This document shows positions 15,971-24,766 of a stretch of 64,000 nt of DNA, in pieces (within the stretch, counting starts at the first letter, position 1; each line of letters begins with the position of its first letter). Location: assembly GCF_900143215.1 (NCBI RefSeq), contig NZ_FRDM01000003.1, positions 124,001 through 188,000 of the forward strand. The letters are read 5' to 3'. The notes under the pieces are model-generated. The model made no database searches and was not told where the DNA came from. It saw nothing but the letters and a program-made list of their open reading frames with translations. The stretch comes from Geodermatophilus obscurus (GTDB taxonomy: Bacteria > Actinomycetota > Actinomycetes > Mycobacteriales > Geodermatophilaceae). The position numbers and the translations under genes are program-made.

Positions 15971-16009
15971 TTGCCGAACGAGGGAGCAGGCAGCACTAGC
16001 GTTCGGCAA
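15971..16009 (+). promoter_or_regulatory. 10-bp dyad overlapping the promoter of the next gene
   Basis: TTGCCGAACG (15971-15980) and CGTTCGGCAA (16000-16009) are perfect 10-bp inverted arms with a 19-bp spacer. The right arm ends one base before GTG 16011, and a possible -10 (TAGCGT, 15997-16002) overlaps it. Transcription would begin at or next to the start codon, giving a leaderless message that a protein bound to the dyad could block. Confidence 0.5.
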
Positions 16010-16010
16010 C

Positions 16011-16571
16011 GTGAGCGGCTCCTCCCACGGCGGTCCGGACGGCGACGCGCCGGACGCCGCCGTCCTGCGCGGGGCGACGCCCTACGAGCTGTGGCAGGAC
16101 AGCCAGGAGACGTCGCAGCGCCTGGCCGAGGCGTACGGGCGGATCCTCGACGCCGGCACCCCGGAGGCATGCCTGACCGGCGCAGCCGCGTTCCTTCGGC
16201 TGGCGCGCCGGTACCTGGCGCTGCGGCTGAGCGCGGTCGCCGCCGACCGGCGGCTGGCGTTCGGGCAGCAGGTGCCGCCGGCCGGCGTCGCGGTGGCCGC
16301 GCTGTGGGCGGAGGTGTTCTGGGCGGCGCGGGCCGGGTCGCCGGAGGACGACTCCGGGGTGCTGGAGGAGGCCGACGCGTCCGTCCGCGGCCTGCTGGTC
16401 CTCTCCCCGGCCGACCTGGCCGACGTCGGCACCGTGACGGCCTGGTGGGAGCGGCTGCAGCGGGTGGAGGAGACCCTCGGCGGCCTCGAGATGGCGGCGC
16501 AGGTGGCGCTCGAGGTCCGGCGGGAGCGGTACGAGCACGAACTGGGAATCCGTCAGCTGGGCACGCCCTGA
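16011..16571 (+). CDS. hypothetical helical protein in the recombination island
   Basis: The 186-residue protein starts at GTG 16011; longer upstream readings of the same frame lack a start signal. I do not recognise a family. The sequence is almost entirely predicted helix, with TPYELWQDSQETSQRLAEAY, then FLRLARRYLALRLSAVAADR and WERLQRVEETLGGLEMAAQV, suggesting a helical bundle. No Cys-rich, membrane or catalytic motif is visible. It lies between the intein-bearing ATPase gene (divergent) and recD2 (convergent), and its last 19 bp overlap the end of recD2. Its dyad promoter suggests tight control. Confidence 0.65.
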   Translation: MSGSSHGGPDGDAPDAAVLRGATPYELWQDSQETSQRLAEAYGRILDAGTPEACLTGAAAFLRLARRYLALRLSAVAADRRLAFGQQVPPAGVAVAALWAEVFWAARAGSPEDDSGVLEEADASVRGLLVLSPADLADVGTVTAWWERLQRVEETLGGLEMAAQVALEVRRERYEHELGIRQLGTP

Positions 16572-18796
16572 CGTCCTGACCCGCCCTCCGCACCGCGGAG
16601 GCGGTGGGCGAGGGCGGTGTGCCGGCGTCCGGAGCCGGTGACGCGCACGGCCTGGCCCAGGGCCCTGGTCGAGCCGACGAGCACGACGAGCTGCTTGGCG
16701 CGGGTGACGGCGGTGTAGAGCAGGTTGCGCTGCAGCATCATCCAGGCGCTGGTGGTCAGCGGGACGACGACGCAGGGGTACTCGCTGCCCTGCGAGCGGT
16801 GGACGGTGACGGCGTAGGCGTGCACCAGCTCGTCGAGCTCGCCGAAGTCGTAGTCGATCGCCTCGTCCTCGTCGGTGACGACGGTGAGGGTCTGCTCGAC
16901 GCCGTCGATCGCGGTGACGACGCCCTGGGTGCCGTTGAAGACGCCGTTGGCGCCCTTGTCGTAGTCGTTGCGGATCTGGCTGACCTTGTCCCCGACGCGG
17001 AACACCCGCCCGCCGAACCGCTTCTCGGCGCGGTCGGGCCGGGCCGGGGTGAGCGCCTCCTGCAGCAGCTCGTTCAGCGCGGCGGCGCCGGCCGGCCCGC
17101 GGTGCACCGGGGTCAGCACCTGCACGTCCCGGCGGGGGTCCAGGCCGAACCGGGCCGGGATCCGGCGGGTCACCACGTCCACGGTGAGCCGGGCGGCCTC
17201 CTCGGCGTCGTCGGTGGGGAACAGGAAGAAGTCGTCGAGGCCGCGGACCTGGGGCACGCTGCCGGCGTTGATCCGGTGGGCGTTGGTCACCACCCCCGAC
17301 CGGCTGGCCTGCCGGAAGACCTGGGTCAGGCGCACGTGCGGAACGGGGGTGCCCTCGGCGAGCAGGTCGCGGAGCACCTCGCCGGCGCCGACCGAGGGCA
17401 GCTGGTCGACGTCGCCGACCAGGAGCAGGTGCGCGCCGGGCGGGACGGCCCGCACCAGCTTGTTGGCCAGCAGCAGGTCCAGCATCGAGGACTCGTCGAC
17501 GACGACCAGGTCGGCCTGCAGCGGCCGGTCCCGGTCGAAGGCGGCGTCCCCGCCGGGGCGCAGCTCCAGCAGCCGGTGCACGGTGCCCGCCTCGACGCCG
17601 GTGAGCTCGGTGAGCCGCTTCGCCGCCCGGCCGGTCGGCGCGGCCAGCACGACCCTCGCGCCCTTGGCCGCGGCGAGGGTGACGATGGAGCGCACCGTGA
17701 AGCTCTTGCCGCAGCCGGGGCCACCGGTGAGGACGGCGACCTTCTCGGTCAGCGCCAGCTGCACCGCGGCCCGCTGCCCGGCCGCCAGGTCCACGCCCGT
17801 GCGCCGGTGCAGCCAGGTCAGTGCGGCGTCCCAGTCCACGCTCGCGAAGGCCGCCAGCCGGTCGTCGTCGGCGCTCGCCAGCCGCCTCAGCCCCCCGGCC
17901 AGCGAGACCTCCGCCCGGTGGAAGGGCACGAGGTAGTACGCCACCGTGCAGGGCTCCCCGTCCGCGCCGGGGAACTCCTCGCGGATGACCCCCTGGTCGG
18001 CGACCAGCAGGGCCAGGCAGTGACCCACCAGGTCGGCCGGGACCTGCAGGATCTCCACCGCTCGGGCCACCAGCTCGGTCTCGGGCAGGAAGCAGTGCCC
18101 CTGCCCCGTCGCCTCGGAGAGCACGAACTGCACCCCCGCCTCGACCCGCTGCGTGCTGTCGTGCGGGATCCCCACCGCGGCCGCGATGGTGTCGGCGGTC
18201 CGGAACCCGATGCCCCACACCTCGGCGGCCAGGCGGTAGGGCTCGGCCCGGACCACGCCGATCGACGCGCCGCCGTACTGCTTGTAGATGCGGACGGCCA
18301 GCGAGGTGGACACGCCCACGCCCTGCAGGAAGACCATCACCTCCTTGATGGCCCGCTGCTCCTCCCAGGCCGCGGTGATCAGCCGGGTCCGCTTGGGGCC
18401 CAGGTTGGGCACCTCGGCCAGCCGCCCGGGCTGTTCCTCGATGACCCGCAGCGCCTCGGTGCCGAAGTGGTCCACGATCCGCTCGGCCAGCCGCGGTCCG
18501 ATCCCCTTGACCAGCCCCGAGCCCAGGTAGCGCCGGATGCCCTGCACCGTGGCCGGCAGCACGGTGGTGTAGTCCTCGACCTGGAACTGCCGGCCGTACT
18601 GGGGATGCGCTCCCCACCGCCCCTGCAGCCGCAGCGTCTCGCCCGGCTGCGCGCCCAGCAGCGAGCCCACCACCGTGACCAGGTCACCGCCCCGCCCGGT
18701 GTCCACCCGGGCCACGGTGTAGCCGGTCTGCGAGTTGGCGAACGTGATCCGCTCCAGCGTCGCCTCCAGCACCGCACCCGTCCGCGCCTCTCGCAC
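16553..18796 (-). CDS. recD2: RecD2-type 5'-3' DNA helicase
   Basis: The 747-residue protein has the RecD2 layout: an N-terminal OB-like region ([17 protein letters not shown]), helix-hairpin-helix repeats ([32 protein letters not shown]) and an SF1B helicase core. Core motifs are Walker [15 protein letters not shown], motif [15 protein letters not shown], motif [19 protein letters not shown], motif IV LTQVFRQ, and the C-terminal [13 protein letters not shown] and [10 protein letters not shown]. RecD2 acts without RecBC in DNA repair and lagging-strand processing. I chose GTG 18796 ([12 protein letters not shown]), which gives the usual family length; earlier codons add unrelated sequence. 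Confidence 0.88.
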   Translation of the reverse strand: MREARTGAVLEATLERITFANSQTGYTVARVDTGRGGDLVTVVGSLLGAQPGETLRLQGRWGAHPQYGRQFQVEDYTTVLPATVQGIRRYLGSGLVKGIGPRLAERIVDHFGTEALRVIEEQPGRLAEVPNLGPKRTRLITAAWEEQRAIKEVMVFLQGVGVSTSLAVRIYKQYGGASIGVVRAEPYRLAAEVWGIGFRTADTIAAAVGIPHDSTQRVEAGVQFVLSEATGQGHCFLPETELVARAVEILQVPADLVGHCLALLVADQGVIREEFPGADGEPCTVAYYLVPFHRAEVSLAGGLRRLASADDDRLAAFASVDWDAALTWLHRRTGVDLAAGQRAAVQLALTEKVAVLTGGPGCGKSFTVRSIVTLAAAKGARVVLAAPTGRAAKRLTELTGVEAGTVHRLLELRPGGDAAFDRDRPLQADLVVVDESSMLDLLLANKLVRAVPPGAHLLLVGDVDQLPSVGAGEVLRDLLAEGTPVPHVRLTQVFRQASRSGVVTNAHRINAGSVPQVRGLDDFFLFPTDDAEEAARLTVDVVTRRIPARFGLDPRRDVQVLTPVHRGPAGAAALNELLQEALTPARPDRAEKRFGGRVFRVGDKVSQIRNDYDKGANGVFNGTQGVVTAIDGVEQTLTVVTDEDEAIDYDFGELDELVHAYAVTVHRSQGSEYPCVVVPLTTSAWMMLQRNLLYTAVTRAKQLVVLVGSTRALGQAVRVTGSGRRHTALAHRLRGAEGGSGRQGVPS

Positions 18797-18886
18797 CGCC
18801 GTCCCCTCGCCGCCGCCCCGTTCCTCCCGATGGTCACACCCCCCGGGGACAGCTCGGTGGTCCTCGGTCCGCTGAACGTGACCGGG

Positions 18887-18907
18887 CCCACCGGAACTGT
18901 CGGTGGG
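18887..18907. promoter_or_regulatory. dyad in the recD2-ssb divergent region
   Basis: CCCACCG (18887-18893) and CGGTGGG (18901-18907) are perfect 7-bp arms over a 7-bp spacer. A TAGCCT at 18914-18919 just downstream is a candidate -10 for ssb. The dyad would overlap the -35 region, so an operator is plausible. Confidence 0.4.
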
Positions 18908-18966
18908 TCCCCCTAGCCTCCAGACGCTCACCCGAGCGATGCACCGACGACACGGAGGACCGGATC

Positions 18967-19455
18967 ATGGCCGGCGACACAGTCATCACCGTCATTGGCA
19001 ACCTGACCAGCGACCCCGAGCTGCGCTTCACGCCCTCGGGCGCGGCGGTCGCCAACTTCACCATCGCCTCCACTCCGCGCACCCTGGACCGCCAGACCCA
19101 GGAGTGGAAGGACGGCGAGGCGCTCTTCCTGCGCTGCAGCTGCTGGCGGCAGATGGCCGAGCACGTCGCGGGATCACTCATCCGCGGCTCGCGGGTCATG
19201 GCACAGGGCCGCCTCAAGCAGCGCTCCTTCGAGACCAAGGAGGGCGAGAAGCGCACCGTCGTGGAGCTGGAGGTCGACGAGATCGGCCCGTCGCTCCGCT
19301 ACGCCACGGCGGCGGTCTCCAAGGCCGCCCGTACCGACGGCGCTCCCGACCGGGGAACCGGCGGCGGGAACGGCGGCGCGGCGGCCGGGCAGGGTGGCTC
19401 ACCCGACCCGTGGGCGGCGTCGGGCGACGGCCTCGGCGAGGAGCCGCCGTTCTGA
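18967..19455 (+). CDS. ssb: single-stranded DNA-binding protein (paralogue)
   Basis: The 162-residue protein has an OB fold of about 115 residues ([69 protein letters not shown]) followed by a Gly/Ala-rich disordered tail ending in the acidic tip GLGEEPPF. That tip binds partner proteins such as RecO, RecQ or helicases. The main chromosomal ssb normally sits between rpsF and rpsR, so this is probably a second copy tied to the recombination island. ATG 18967 has GGAGG upstream. Confidence 0.9.
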   Translation: MAGDTVITVIGNLTSDPELRFTPSGAAVANFTIASTPRTLDRQTQEWKDGEALFLRCSCWRQMAEHVAGSLIRGSRVMAQGRLKQRSFETKEGEKRTVVELEVDEIGPSLRYATAAVSKAARTDGAPDRGTGGGNGGAAAGQGGSPDPWAASGDGLGEEPPF

Positions 19456-19458
19456 GCT

Positions 19459-19491
19459 GCCTGCCGGGCGCTCCGTCGCCCGCGGGCAGGC
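19459..19491 (+). terminator. hairpin after ssb
   Basis: GCCTGCC plus GGGCG (19459-19470) pairs with CGCCC plus GGCAGGC (19477-19491), with a 3-base bulge and a 6-base loop. It begins 3 bp after the ssb stop codon. There is no U tract. It is a likely terminator. Confidence 0.45.
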
Positions 19492-19649
19492 GGTGGGCGT
19501 GCCGGCTCCCGCCGGCACGTCCATCGCACCGCGACGGCCCGTGCGGAGGAGGGAGCGATCGGACCGGGCGGGACGACGGCACTCGCTCCGAGCCCCACGG
19601 AGCAGGTCCGCGCAGCTGATCTCCGCAGCGGATGGACGCACGACCGAGC

Positions 19650-19663
19650 TGGTCGATCGACCA
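19650..19663. promoter_or_regulatory. perfect palindrome, candidate TetR operator
   Basis: TGGTCGATCGACCA is a perfect 14-bp palindrome 73 bp upstream of the MFS start codon. Palindromes of this size near the promoter are the standard target of TetR-family repressors, and the MFS gene is coupled to a tetR-type gene. It probably mediates autorepression of the pair (inference). Confidence 0.5.
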
Positions 19664-19679
19664 ACACTGTGCCAGCATG

Positions 19680-19707
19680 GCGGCGCCGGCCGGTCGGCCG
19701 GCGCCGC
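19680..19707 (+). other. 13-bp perfect hairpin in the MFS leader
   Basis: GCGGCGCCGGCCG (19680-19692) and CGGCCGGCGCCGC (19695-19707) form a perfect stem closed by GT (so the real loop is larger). It lies 28 bp upstream of the MFS GTG and 17 bp after the palindrome. In RNA this very stable stem could attenuate transcription or shield the leader. Confidence 0.5.
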
Positions 19708-19735
19708 TGTCCCTCCCCCGTCTCGAGGAACACCC

Positions 19736-21298
19736 GTGAGTCCGCTCCGTCGCTGGTCCGCCCTCGCGGTGCTGGCGCTGCCGGTCCTGCTCATCAGCAT
19801 CGACATGACCGTGCTCGGCTTCGCCGTGCCGGCCCTGACCGCCGACCTGGGCCCGACGTCGACCGAGCTGCTGTGGATCGTCGACATCTACTCCTTCCTG
19901 CTCGCCGGGCTGCTCGTGCTGATGGGCAACCTCGGCGACCGCATCGGCCGCCGCCGGCTGCTCGTGGTCGGTGCCGCCGCGTTCGGGTGCGCCTCGCTGG
20001 TCGCGGCGTTCTCCACGACGGCCGGGATGCTCATCGCGGCCCGGGCGCTGCTCGGGCTCGGCGGGGCCACGCTGATGCCCTCGACGCTGGCGCTGCTGCG
20101 CTCGGTGTTCCCCGACGCCCGGGAGCGCCGCCTGGCCATCGCCGTCTGGGCGGCCGCGTTCTCCGGCGGCGCCGCCCTCGGGCCGATCCTCGGGGGGTTC
20201 CTGCTCGAGCACTTCTGGTGGGGCTCGGTGTTCCTGGTGAACGCGCCGGTCATGATCCTGCTGCTCGTCGGCGCCCCGCTGCTGCTGCCCGAGTCGCGCC
20301 CGCGACCCGGCCGGTTCGACGCGCTGTCCGCGGTGCTGTCCATCGCCGGTGTGCTGCCGCTGGTCTACGCCCTCAAGACCGCCGCGCACGACGGCGTCAG
20401 CGTGCCGGTCCTGGTCAGCCTCGCGGCCGGCCTCGGGCTGCTGTGGACCTTCGCGCGCCGGCAGCGCCGGCTGGCCGAGCCGCTGCTGGACCTGCGGCTG
20501 TTCGGCTCCCGCGCGTTCTCCGTCGCGGTGACGACGAACCTGCTCACGGTCTTCGCCCTGCTCGGGCTGATGTTCTTCCTGCCGCAGTACCTGATGCTCG
20601 TGCTCGGCATGAGCCCGCTGGTCGCCGGCCTGTGGATGCTGCCGCTCGCCGGAGCGACCGTGGCCGGGTCACTCGCCGCCCCCTGGCTGGCCCGCTCCCT
20701 GCACCTGCGGTGGGTCATCGGCGGCGGGATGGCGCTGGCCGCCGCCGGGCTGGCGGCCGGCACGCTGCTCGGGGTCGACGGCGACCGGGCCGTCCTGGTG
20801 GTGGTCGGCCTGCTCATCGGCGCCGGCGTCGGAGCCGCGGAGGCGCTGACCAACGACGTCATCCTCGCCACGGCGCCGCCGGAGCGGGCCGGTGCCGCCG
20901 CCTCGGTCTCCGAGACCGCCTACGAGTTCGGCGGTGCGATGGGGACGGCGGTGCTGGGCACCGTCGGGCTGTCGGTCTACGCGGCGCACCTCGGCGCCGT
21001 CGGCGGCGTGCCCGCGCGGGACGCCGAGGCTGCCCGGGAGACCCTGGGCGGCGCCGCGGAGGTCGCAGCGGGGCTGCCGGCGGACGCCGCCGCGGCCCTC
21101 CTGGCCGAGGCCGGGCGGGCGTTCGTGACCGGCATGCACGTGGTGCTGGGGATCGCCGCCGTGCTGGCGGCGTACGTGGCGGTGCAGGCCGTCGTCCTGC
21201 TGCGCGGCAGCCGGGGAGCCGGTGCCGCGCCGGCCGACCAGCCGGCGATGGCGACGGCGATGGAGACGGAGATGGAGACGGAGATGGCGCCCCGGTGA
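19736..21298 (+). CDS. MFS multidrug efflux transporter, DHA2 (14-helix) type
   Basis: The 520-residue protein begins at GTG 19736 (VSPLRRWSALAVLALPV) with GAGGAA upstream. Its motifs are the DHA2 family ones: IDMTVLGFAVPALTADL in helix 1, WIVDIYSFLLAGLLVLMGNLGDRIGRRR (motif A follows helix 2) and GPILGGFLLEHFWW (motif C). The family (QacA/SmvA-like) exports cationic drugs and quaternary ammonium compounds by proton antiport. The C-terminus ends in a short MET-rich repeat (METEMETEM). The next gene, a TetR regulator, overlaps by 4 bp and probably represses it. Confidence 0.88.
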   Translation: MSPLRRWSALAVLALPVLLISIDMTVLGFAVPALTADLGPTSTELLWIVDIYSFLLAGLLVLMGNLGDRIGRRRLLVVGAAAFGCASLVAAFSTTAGMLIAARALLGLGGATLMPSTLALLRSVFPDARERRLAIAVWAAAFSGGAALGPILGGFLLEHFWWGSVFLVNAPVMILLLVGAPLLLPESRPRPGRFDALSAVLSIAGVLPLVYALKTAAHDGVSVPVLVSLAAGLGLLWTFARRQRRLAEPLLDLRLFGSRAFSVAVTTNLLTVFALLGLMFFLPQYLMLVLGMSPLVAGLWMLPLAGATVAGSLAAPWLARSLHLRWVIGGGMALAAAGLAAGTLLGVDGDRAVLVVVGLLIGAGVGAAEALTNDVILATAPPERAGAAASVSETAYEFGGAMGTAVLGTVGLSVYAAHLGAVGGVPARDAEAARETLGGAAEVAAGLPADAAAALLAEAGRAFVTGMHVVLGIAAVLAAYVAVQAVVLLRGSRGAGAAPADQPAMATAMETEMETEMAPR

Positions 21299-21918
21299 CG
21301 GGCGGGAAGCGCGCGCACCTGCCCGTCGAGCAGCGCCGGGCCCAGCTCGTCGCGGCCGCCATGCGGGTGATGCAGCGGGAGGGCGCCTGGTCGCTCACCA
21401 CGCGGGCGGTCGCGAAGGAGGCCGGCGTCCCGCTCGGAGCAGTGCACTACGCGTTCGGCGCCAAGACCGAGCTGGTGCGTGCCGTCTTCCAGGCCGACCG
21501 CGACCGGTCCACCGCCCTGCTCCGGCGGGCGGTGCAGGCCGGGGGCTCCCCCGCGGAGATCCTGATCCGCGCCCTCGTCGGCTACGCGGACAGCGTCATC
21601 GCCGACCCCGGCGCCGAGATGGTGCTCCAGGAGCTGACGATGATGGGCGGCCGGGACGACGACCTGCGGGCCGCGGCGCGGGAGTCCACCGAGCAGTACC
21701 GCGGCGACGTCCTCGACCTGCTGCACCGCGTGGCCGAGGCATCCGGCGGGACCTGGTCCGGCGAGGTGGCGGTGCTGGTGGAGTCGGTGCTGGGCCTGCT
21801 CTTCGGGGCGTCGGTGAACTGGCTGTGCACCGGCGACGACGACCTCTTCCGCCGGTGTGTCACCGATGCCGCACAGACCCTCGCCGCCCGCCTGACGGAG
21901 GCGGGCGCCCCGGGCTGA
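21295..21918 (+). CDS. TetR family transcriptional regulator
   Basis: The 207-residue protein has an N-terminal HTH (LVAAAMRVMQREGAWSLTTR, VAKEAGVPLGAVHYAFGAKT) and an all-helical ligand-binding domain. The GTG start overlaps the MFS stop as GTGA, so the two are translated together. Genes arranged this way usually code for a repressor of the adjacent exporter that is released by the exported drug. The palindrome at 19650-19663 is the obvious candidate site. Confidence 0.9.
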   Translation: MTGGKRAHLPVEQRRAQLVAAAMRVMQREGAWSLTTRAVAKEAGVPLGAVHYAFGAKTELVRAVFQADRDRSTALLRRAVQAGGSPAEILIRALVGYADSVIADPGAEMVLQELTMMGGRDDDLRAAARESTEQYRGDVLDLLHRVAEASGGTWSGEVAVLVESVLGLLFGASVNWLCTGDDDLFRRCVTDAAQTLAARLTEAGAPG

Positions 21919-21962
21919 GCCGGTCGCGCCGAGCCGACCCGGTCGACGCCGGATCCCGGCCG

Positions 21963-24680
21963 CTACGAGCCCGCGGTCGCCATGGCGCGCGCGACGTACG
22001 GCAGGACGCCGCCGTGGCGGAGGTACCGAGCCTCCCGAGCCGTGTCCACGCGGACGACGGCCGCGAAGCTGACCGGTGCCCCCTCCTCCGACCGGGCGGA
22101 GACGACGACCCGCCGAGGCCAGTCGTCCTCCGTCAGGTGCTCCAGTCCCTGGACGTCGTAGGCCTCCCGGCCGGAGAGGCCGAGGCTCGCCACGCTGTCC
22201 CCCTCCAGGAACTGCAGGGGCAGCACCCCCATCCCGATCAGGTTGGCGCGGTGGATCCGCTCGAAGCTCTCGGCGAGGACCGCACGGACGCCGAGCAGCG
22301 CCGTCCCCTTCGCCGCCCAGTCGCGGGACGAGCCGGTGCCGTACTCCTGGCCCGCGAGGACCAGCAGCGGTGTGCCCGCGGTGCGGTAGTGCTCCGCCGC
22401 CTCGAACACGGTCTTCGCGCGGCCGTCGAGGTGGTCGAGGGTCCAGCCGCCCCGTCGGTGCGGTACGAGTCGGTTGCGCAGCCGCTGGTTGCCGAACGCG
22501 CCGCGCAGCATGACCTCGTGGTTGCCCCGCCGGGAGGCGTAGGTGTTGAGGTCGGTCTCGCCCCGGGCCCGCAGGAACTCCCCGGCCGGGCTGTCGGCGG
22601 GGATGCGCCCGGCGGGGCAGATGTGGTCGGTCGTGATGGAGTCCCCGAGCACGGCCAGGGCACGGGCGCCGGTGATGTCCCGGACCGGCTCCGGGGCTGC
22701 GGAGAGGTCGTCGAGGAACGGCGGGCGACGGACGTAGGTCGAGTCGGGGTCCCAGTCGAAGGTGGCCCCTCCCCCGCCCGGCAACTCCGCCCAGCGCTGC
22801 TCGCCGGTGAGGACGTCGGCGTACCGCGCGGCGAACATGGCGGGGTCCAGGCTCCCCCGGATCACCTCCTCGATCTCGGCGTCCGGAGGCCACAGGTCGC
22901 TCAGGTACACCGGGTGTCCGGTCCGGTCGACGCCGAGCGGTTCGTGCAGCAGGTCGACGTCCATCGAGCCCGCGAGGGCGTAGGCGACGACCAGCGGGGG
23001 CGAGGCCAGGTAGTTCAGCGAGACGTCGTTGTTGATGCGCCCGTCGAAGTTGCGGTTGCCGGAGAGCACCGCGGCGACCAGCAGGTCGCGCTCGGCGACC
23101 GCCTCGCCCACCTCCGGGGTCAGCGGGCCGGAGTTCCCGATGCAGGTCATGCAGCCGTAGCCGACGGTGTGGAAACCGAGCTGCTCGAGCGGACGGTCCA
23201 GCCCGGCACGCCGCAGGTAGTCGGTGACGACCTTCGACCCGGGGGCCAGGCTCGTCTTCACCCAGGGCCTGGACGCCAGCCCGGCGGCGACGGCGTTCCG
23301 CGCCAGCAGGCCGGCGGCGACCATCACCGAGGGGTTGGACGTGTTCGTGCACGACGTGATGGCGGCGATGGCGACGGCCCCGTGGTCGAGCCGGGGCTCC
23401 TGCGCCCGCGGCTCGGCGACCGCACGGAGGGCCGGCGGGTCACTGGCCGGGAAGGACTCGCGGCCGGCCTCGTCCACGGCGTCGCCGGCGGCCTCCGGCG
23501 ACCGGTCGGCGAGCAACCCGGCGAGCGTGCTCCGGAACCGGCTGCGCGCGCTGGCCAGCGGGATCCGGTCCTGCGGACGACGCGGCCCGGCCAGTGACGG
23601 CTCGACGGTCGAGAGGTCCAGCCGGAGCAGGTCGTCGAAGCGCAGCCGCGCCGCGGGGTCGTGCCAGAGTCCCTGTTCCTTGGCGTAGCGCTCGACCGCC
23701 GCGACGTGTCCGGCGTCCCGGCCGGTGAAGCGCAGGTAGTCGACCGTGACCCGGTCGATGGGGAAGACCGCGCAGGTGGAGCCGAACTCCGGGCTCATGT
23801 TGGCGAGCGTCGCGCGATCGGCGAGCGGAACGGCCCCGACCGACGGCCCGGTGAACTCCACGAAGCTGCCGACGACGCCGTGGGCCCGCAGCAGCTCGGC
23901 GATGGTGAGCACCAGGTCGGTCGCGGTCACTCCCGGACGCCGCTCCCCGGTCAGCTCGAGACCGACGACCGGCGGGATGAGCGTGGCCACCGGCAGGCCG
24001 AGCATCGCCGCCTCGGCCTCGATGCCGCCGACACCCCAGCCCAGCACCCCGAGACCGTTGATCATCGTGGTGTGGGAGTCGGTGCCGACGAGCGTGTCCG
24101 GAAAGGCGCGCCCGTCGCGCAGGACCACGACGTCGGCGAGGTGCTCGAGGTTGATCTGGTGCATGATGCCGGTCCCCGGTGGGACGACGGTCAGCCGGTG
24201 GAACTGCTGCTGACCCCACTTGAGGAAGCGGTAGCGCTCCTCGTGACGCGTGTACTCCCGTGCCACGTTGAGCGCGATCGCGTCCGGGCGGCCGAAGACG
24301 TCGGTGACGACGGAGTGGTCGACCGTGAGCTCCGCCGGGATCACCGGGTCCACCACCGCGGGATTCCCGCCCAGGTCGCGCACCGCCTCGCGCATCGCCG
24401 CCAGGTCCGCCAGGACCGGGACGCCGTTGGTGTCGTGGAGGAAGACCCGGGCCGGCGAGAACGACACCTCGTCCCCCGTGCCGACCCCGCCCGCGAGGCG
24501 CCGGATGGCCTCGGCGGTCCCCGTCTCCCCGTCCTCGTGCCGGAGCAGGTTCTCCAGCACGATCTTCAGGGAGAAGGGCAGGTGCTCCGCACCGGGGACG
24601 GCGTGCACCGCCCACGTCTCCAACTCGCCACACCCGAGATCGAGGGTCCGTCGCGCACCGAAGCTGTCGTACCGGCCCAT
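21963..24680 (-). CDS. acnA: aconitate hydratase (AcnA type)
   Basis: This 905-residue enzyme interconverts citrate and isocitrate using a [4Fe-4S] cluster. The three cluster ligands are visible in ITSCTNTSNPSVM and GYGCMTCIGNSGPL. Other marks are LVGTDSHTTMINGLGVLGWG, the active-site segment GSGSSRDWAAKGT-like (GTGSSRDWAAKG) and RINNDVSLNYLASPPLVVAY. ATG 24680 lies five bases after GGAGG; a GTG two codons earlier is less well placed. The gene diverges from a GntR regulator, unusual for the main TCA enzyme, so a substrate-induced paralogue or a 2-methylcitrate dehydratase (AcnD-like) is possible. Length and motifs fit AcnA best. Confidence 0.88.
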   Translation of the reverse strand: MGRYDSFGARRTLDLGCGELETWAVHAVPGAEHLPFSLKIVLENLLRHEDGETGTAEAIRRLAGGVGTGDEVSFSPARVFLHDTNGVPVLADLAAMREAVRDLGGNPAVVDPVIPAELTVDHSVVTDVFGRPDAIALNVAREYTRHEERYRFLKWGQQQFHRLTVVPPGTGIMHQINLEHLADVVVLRDGRAFPDTLVGTDSHTTMINGLGVLGWGVGGIEAEAAMLGLPVATLIPPVVGLELTGERRPGVTATDLVLTIAELLRAHGVVGSFVEFTGPSVGAVPLADRATLANMSPEFGSTCAVFPIDRVTVDYLRFTGRDAGHVAAVERYAKEQGLWHDPAARLRFDDLLRLDLSTVEPSLAGPRRPQDRIPLASARSRFRSTLAGLLADRSPEAAGDAVDEAGRESFPASDPPALRAVAEPRAQEPRLDHGAVAIAAITSCTNTSNPSVMVAAGLLARNAVAAGLASRPWVKTSLAPGSKVVTDYLRRAGLDRPLEQLGFHTVGYGCMTCIGNSGPLTPEVGEAVAERDLLVAAVLSGNRNFDGRINNDVSLNYLASPPLVVAYALAGSMDVDLLHEPLGVDRTGHPVYLSDLWPPDAEIEEVIRGSLDPAMFAARYADVLTGEQRWAELPGGGGATFDWDPDSTYVRRPPFLDDLSAAPEPVRDITGARALAVLGDSITTDHICPAGRIPADSPAGEFLRARGETDLNTYASRRGNHEVMLRGAFGNQRLRNRLVPHRRGGWTLDHLDGRAKTVFEAAEHYRTAGTPLLVLAGQEYGTGSSRDWAAKGTALLGVRAVLAESFERIHRANLIGMGVLPLQFLEGDSVASLGLSGREAYDVQGLEHLTEDDWPRRVVVSARSEEGAPVSFAAVVRVDTAREARYLRHGGVLPYVARAMATAGS

Positions 24681-24766
24681 GCGCACCTCCGTTGGGGAAT
24701 TGGTTATAGGCTACAGCTTGGATGTACCGGCTATCCTGATCTCGAAATGCGAGGAGAGGAGGGCGG
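24681..24766. promoter_or_regulatory. divergent acnA/gntR promoter region
   Basis: These 86 bp contain AT-richer sequence than their surroundings. On the minus strand TATAAC (24709-24704) fits a -10 for acnA; on the plus strand TATCCT (24732-24737) fits a -10 for the GntR gene. The segment TTGGATGTACCGG (24719-24731) between them has a partial dyad of the FadR-type pattern (GG-N5-CC) and may be the shared operator. Confidence 0.4.

Noticed and set aside
15723-16010. Extended N-terminus of the unknown gene in the recombination island
   Set aside because: The frame is open, but its sequence has no start signal and the 10-bp dyad and -10 element lie inside it, so GTG 16011 is the better start.
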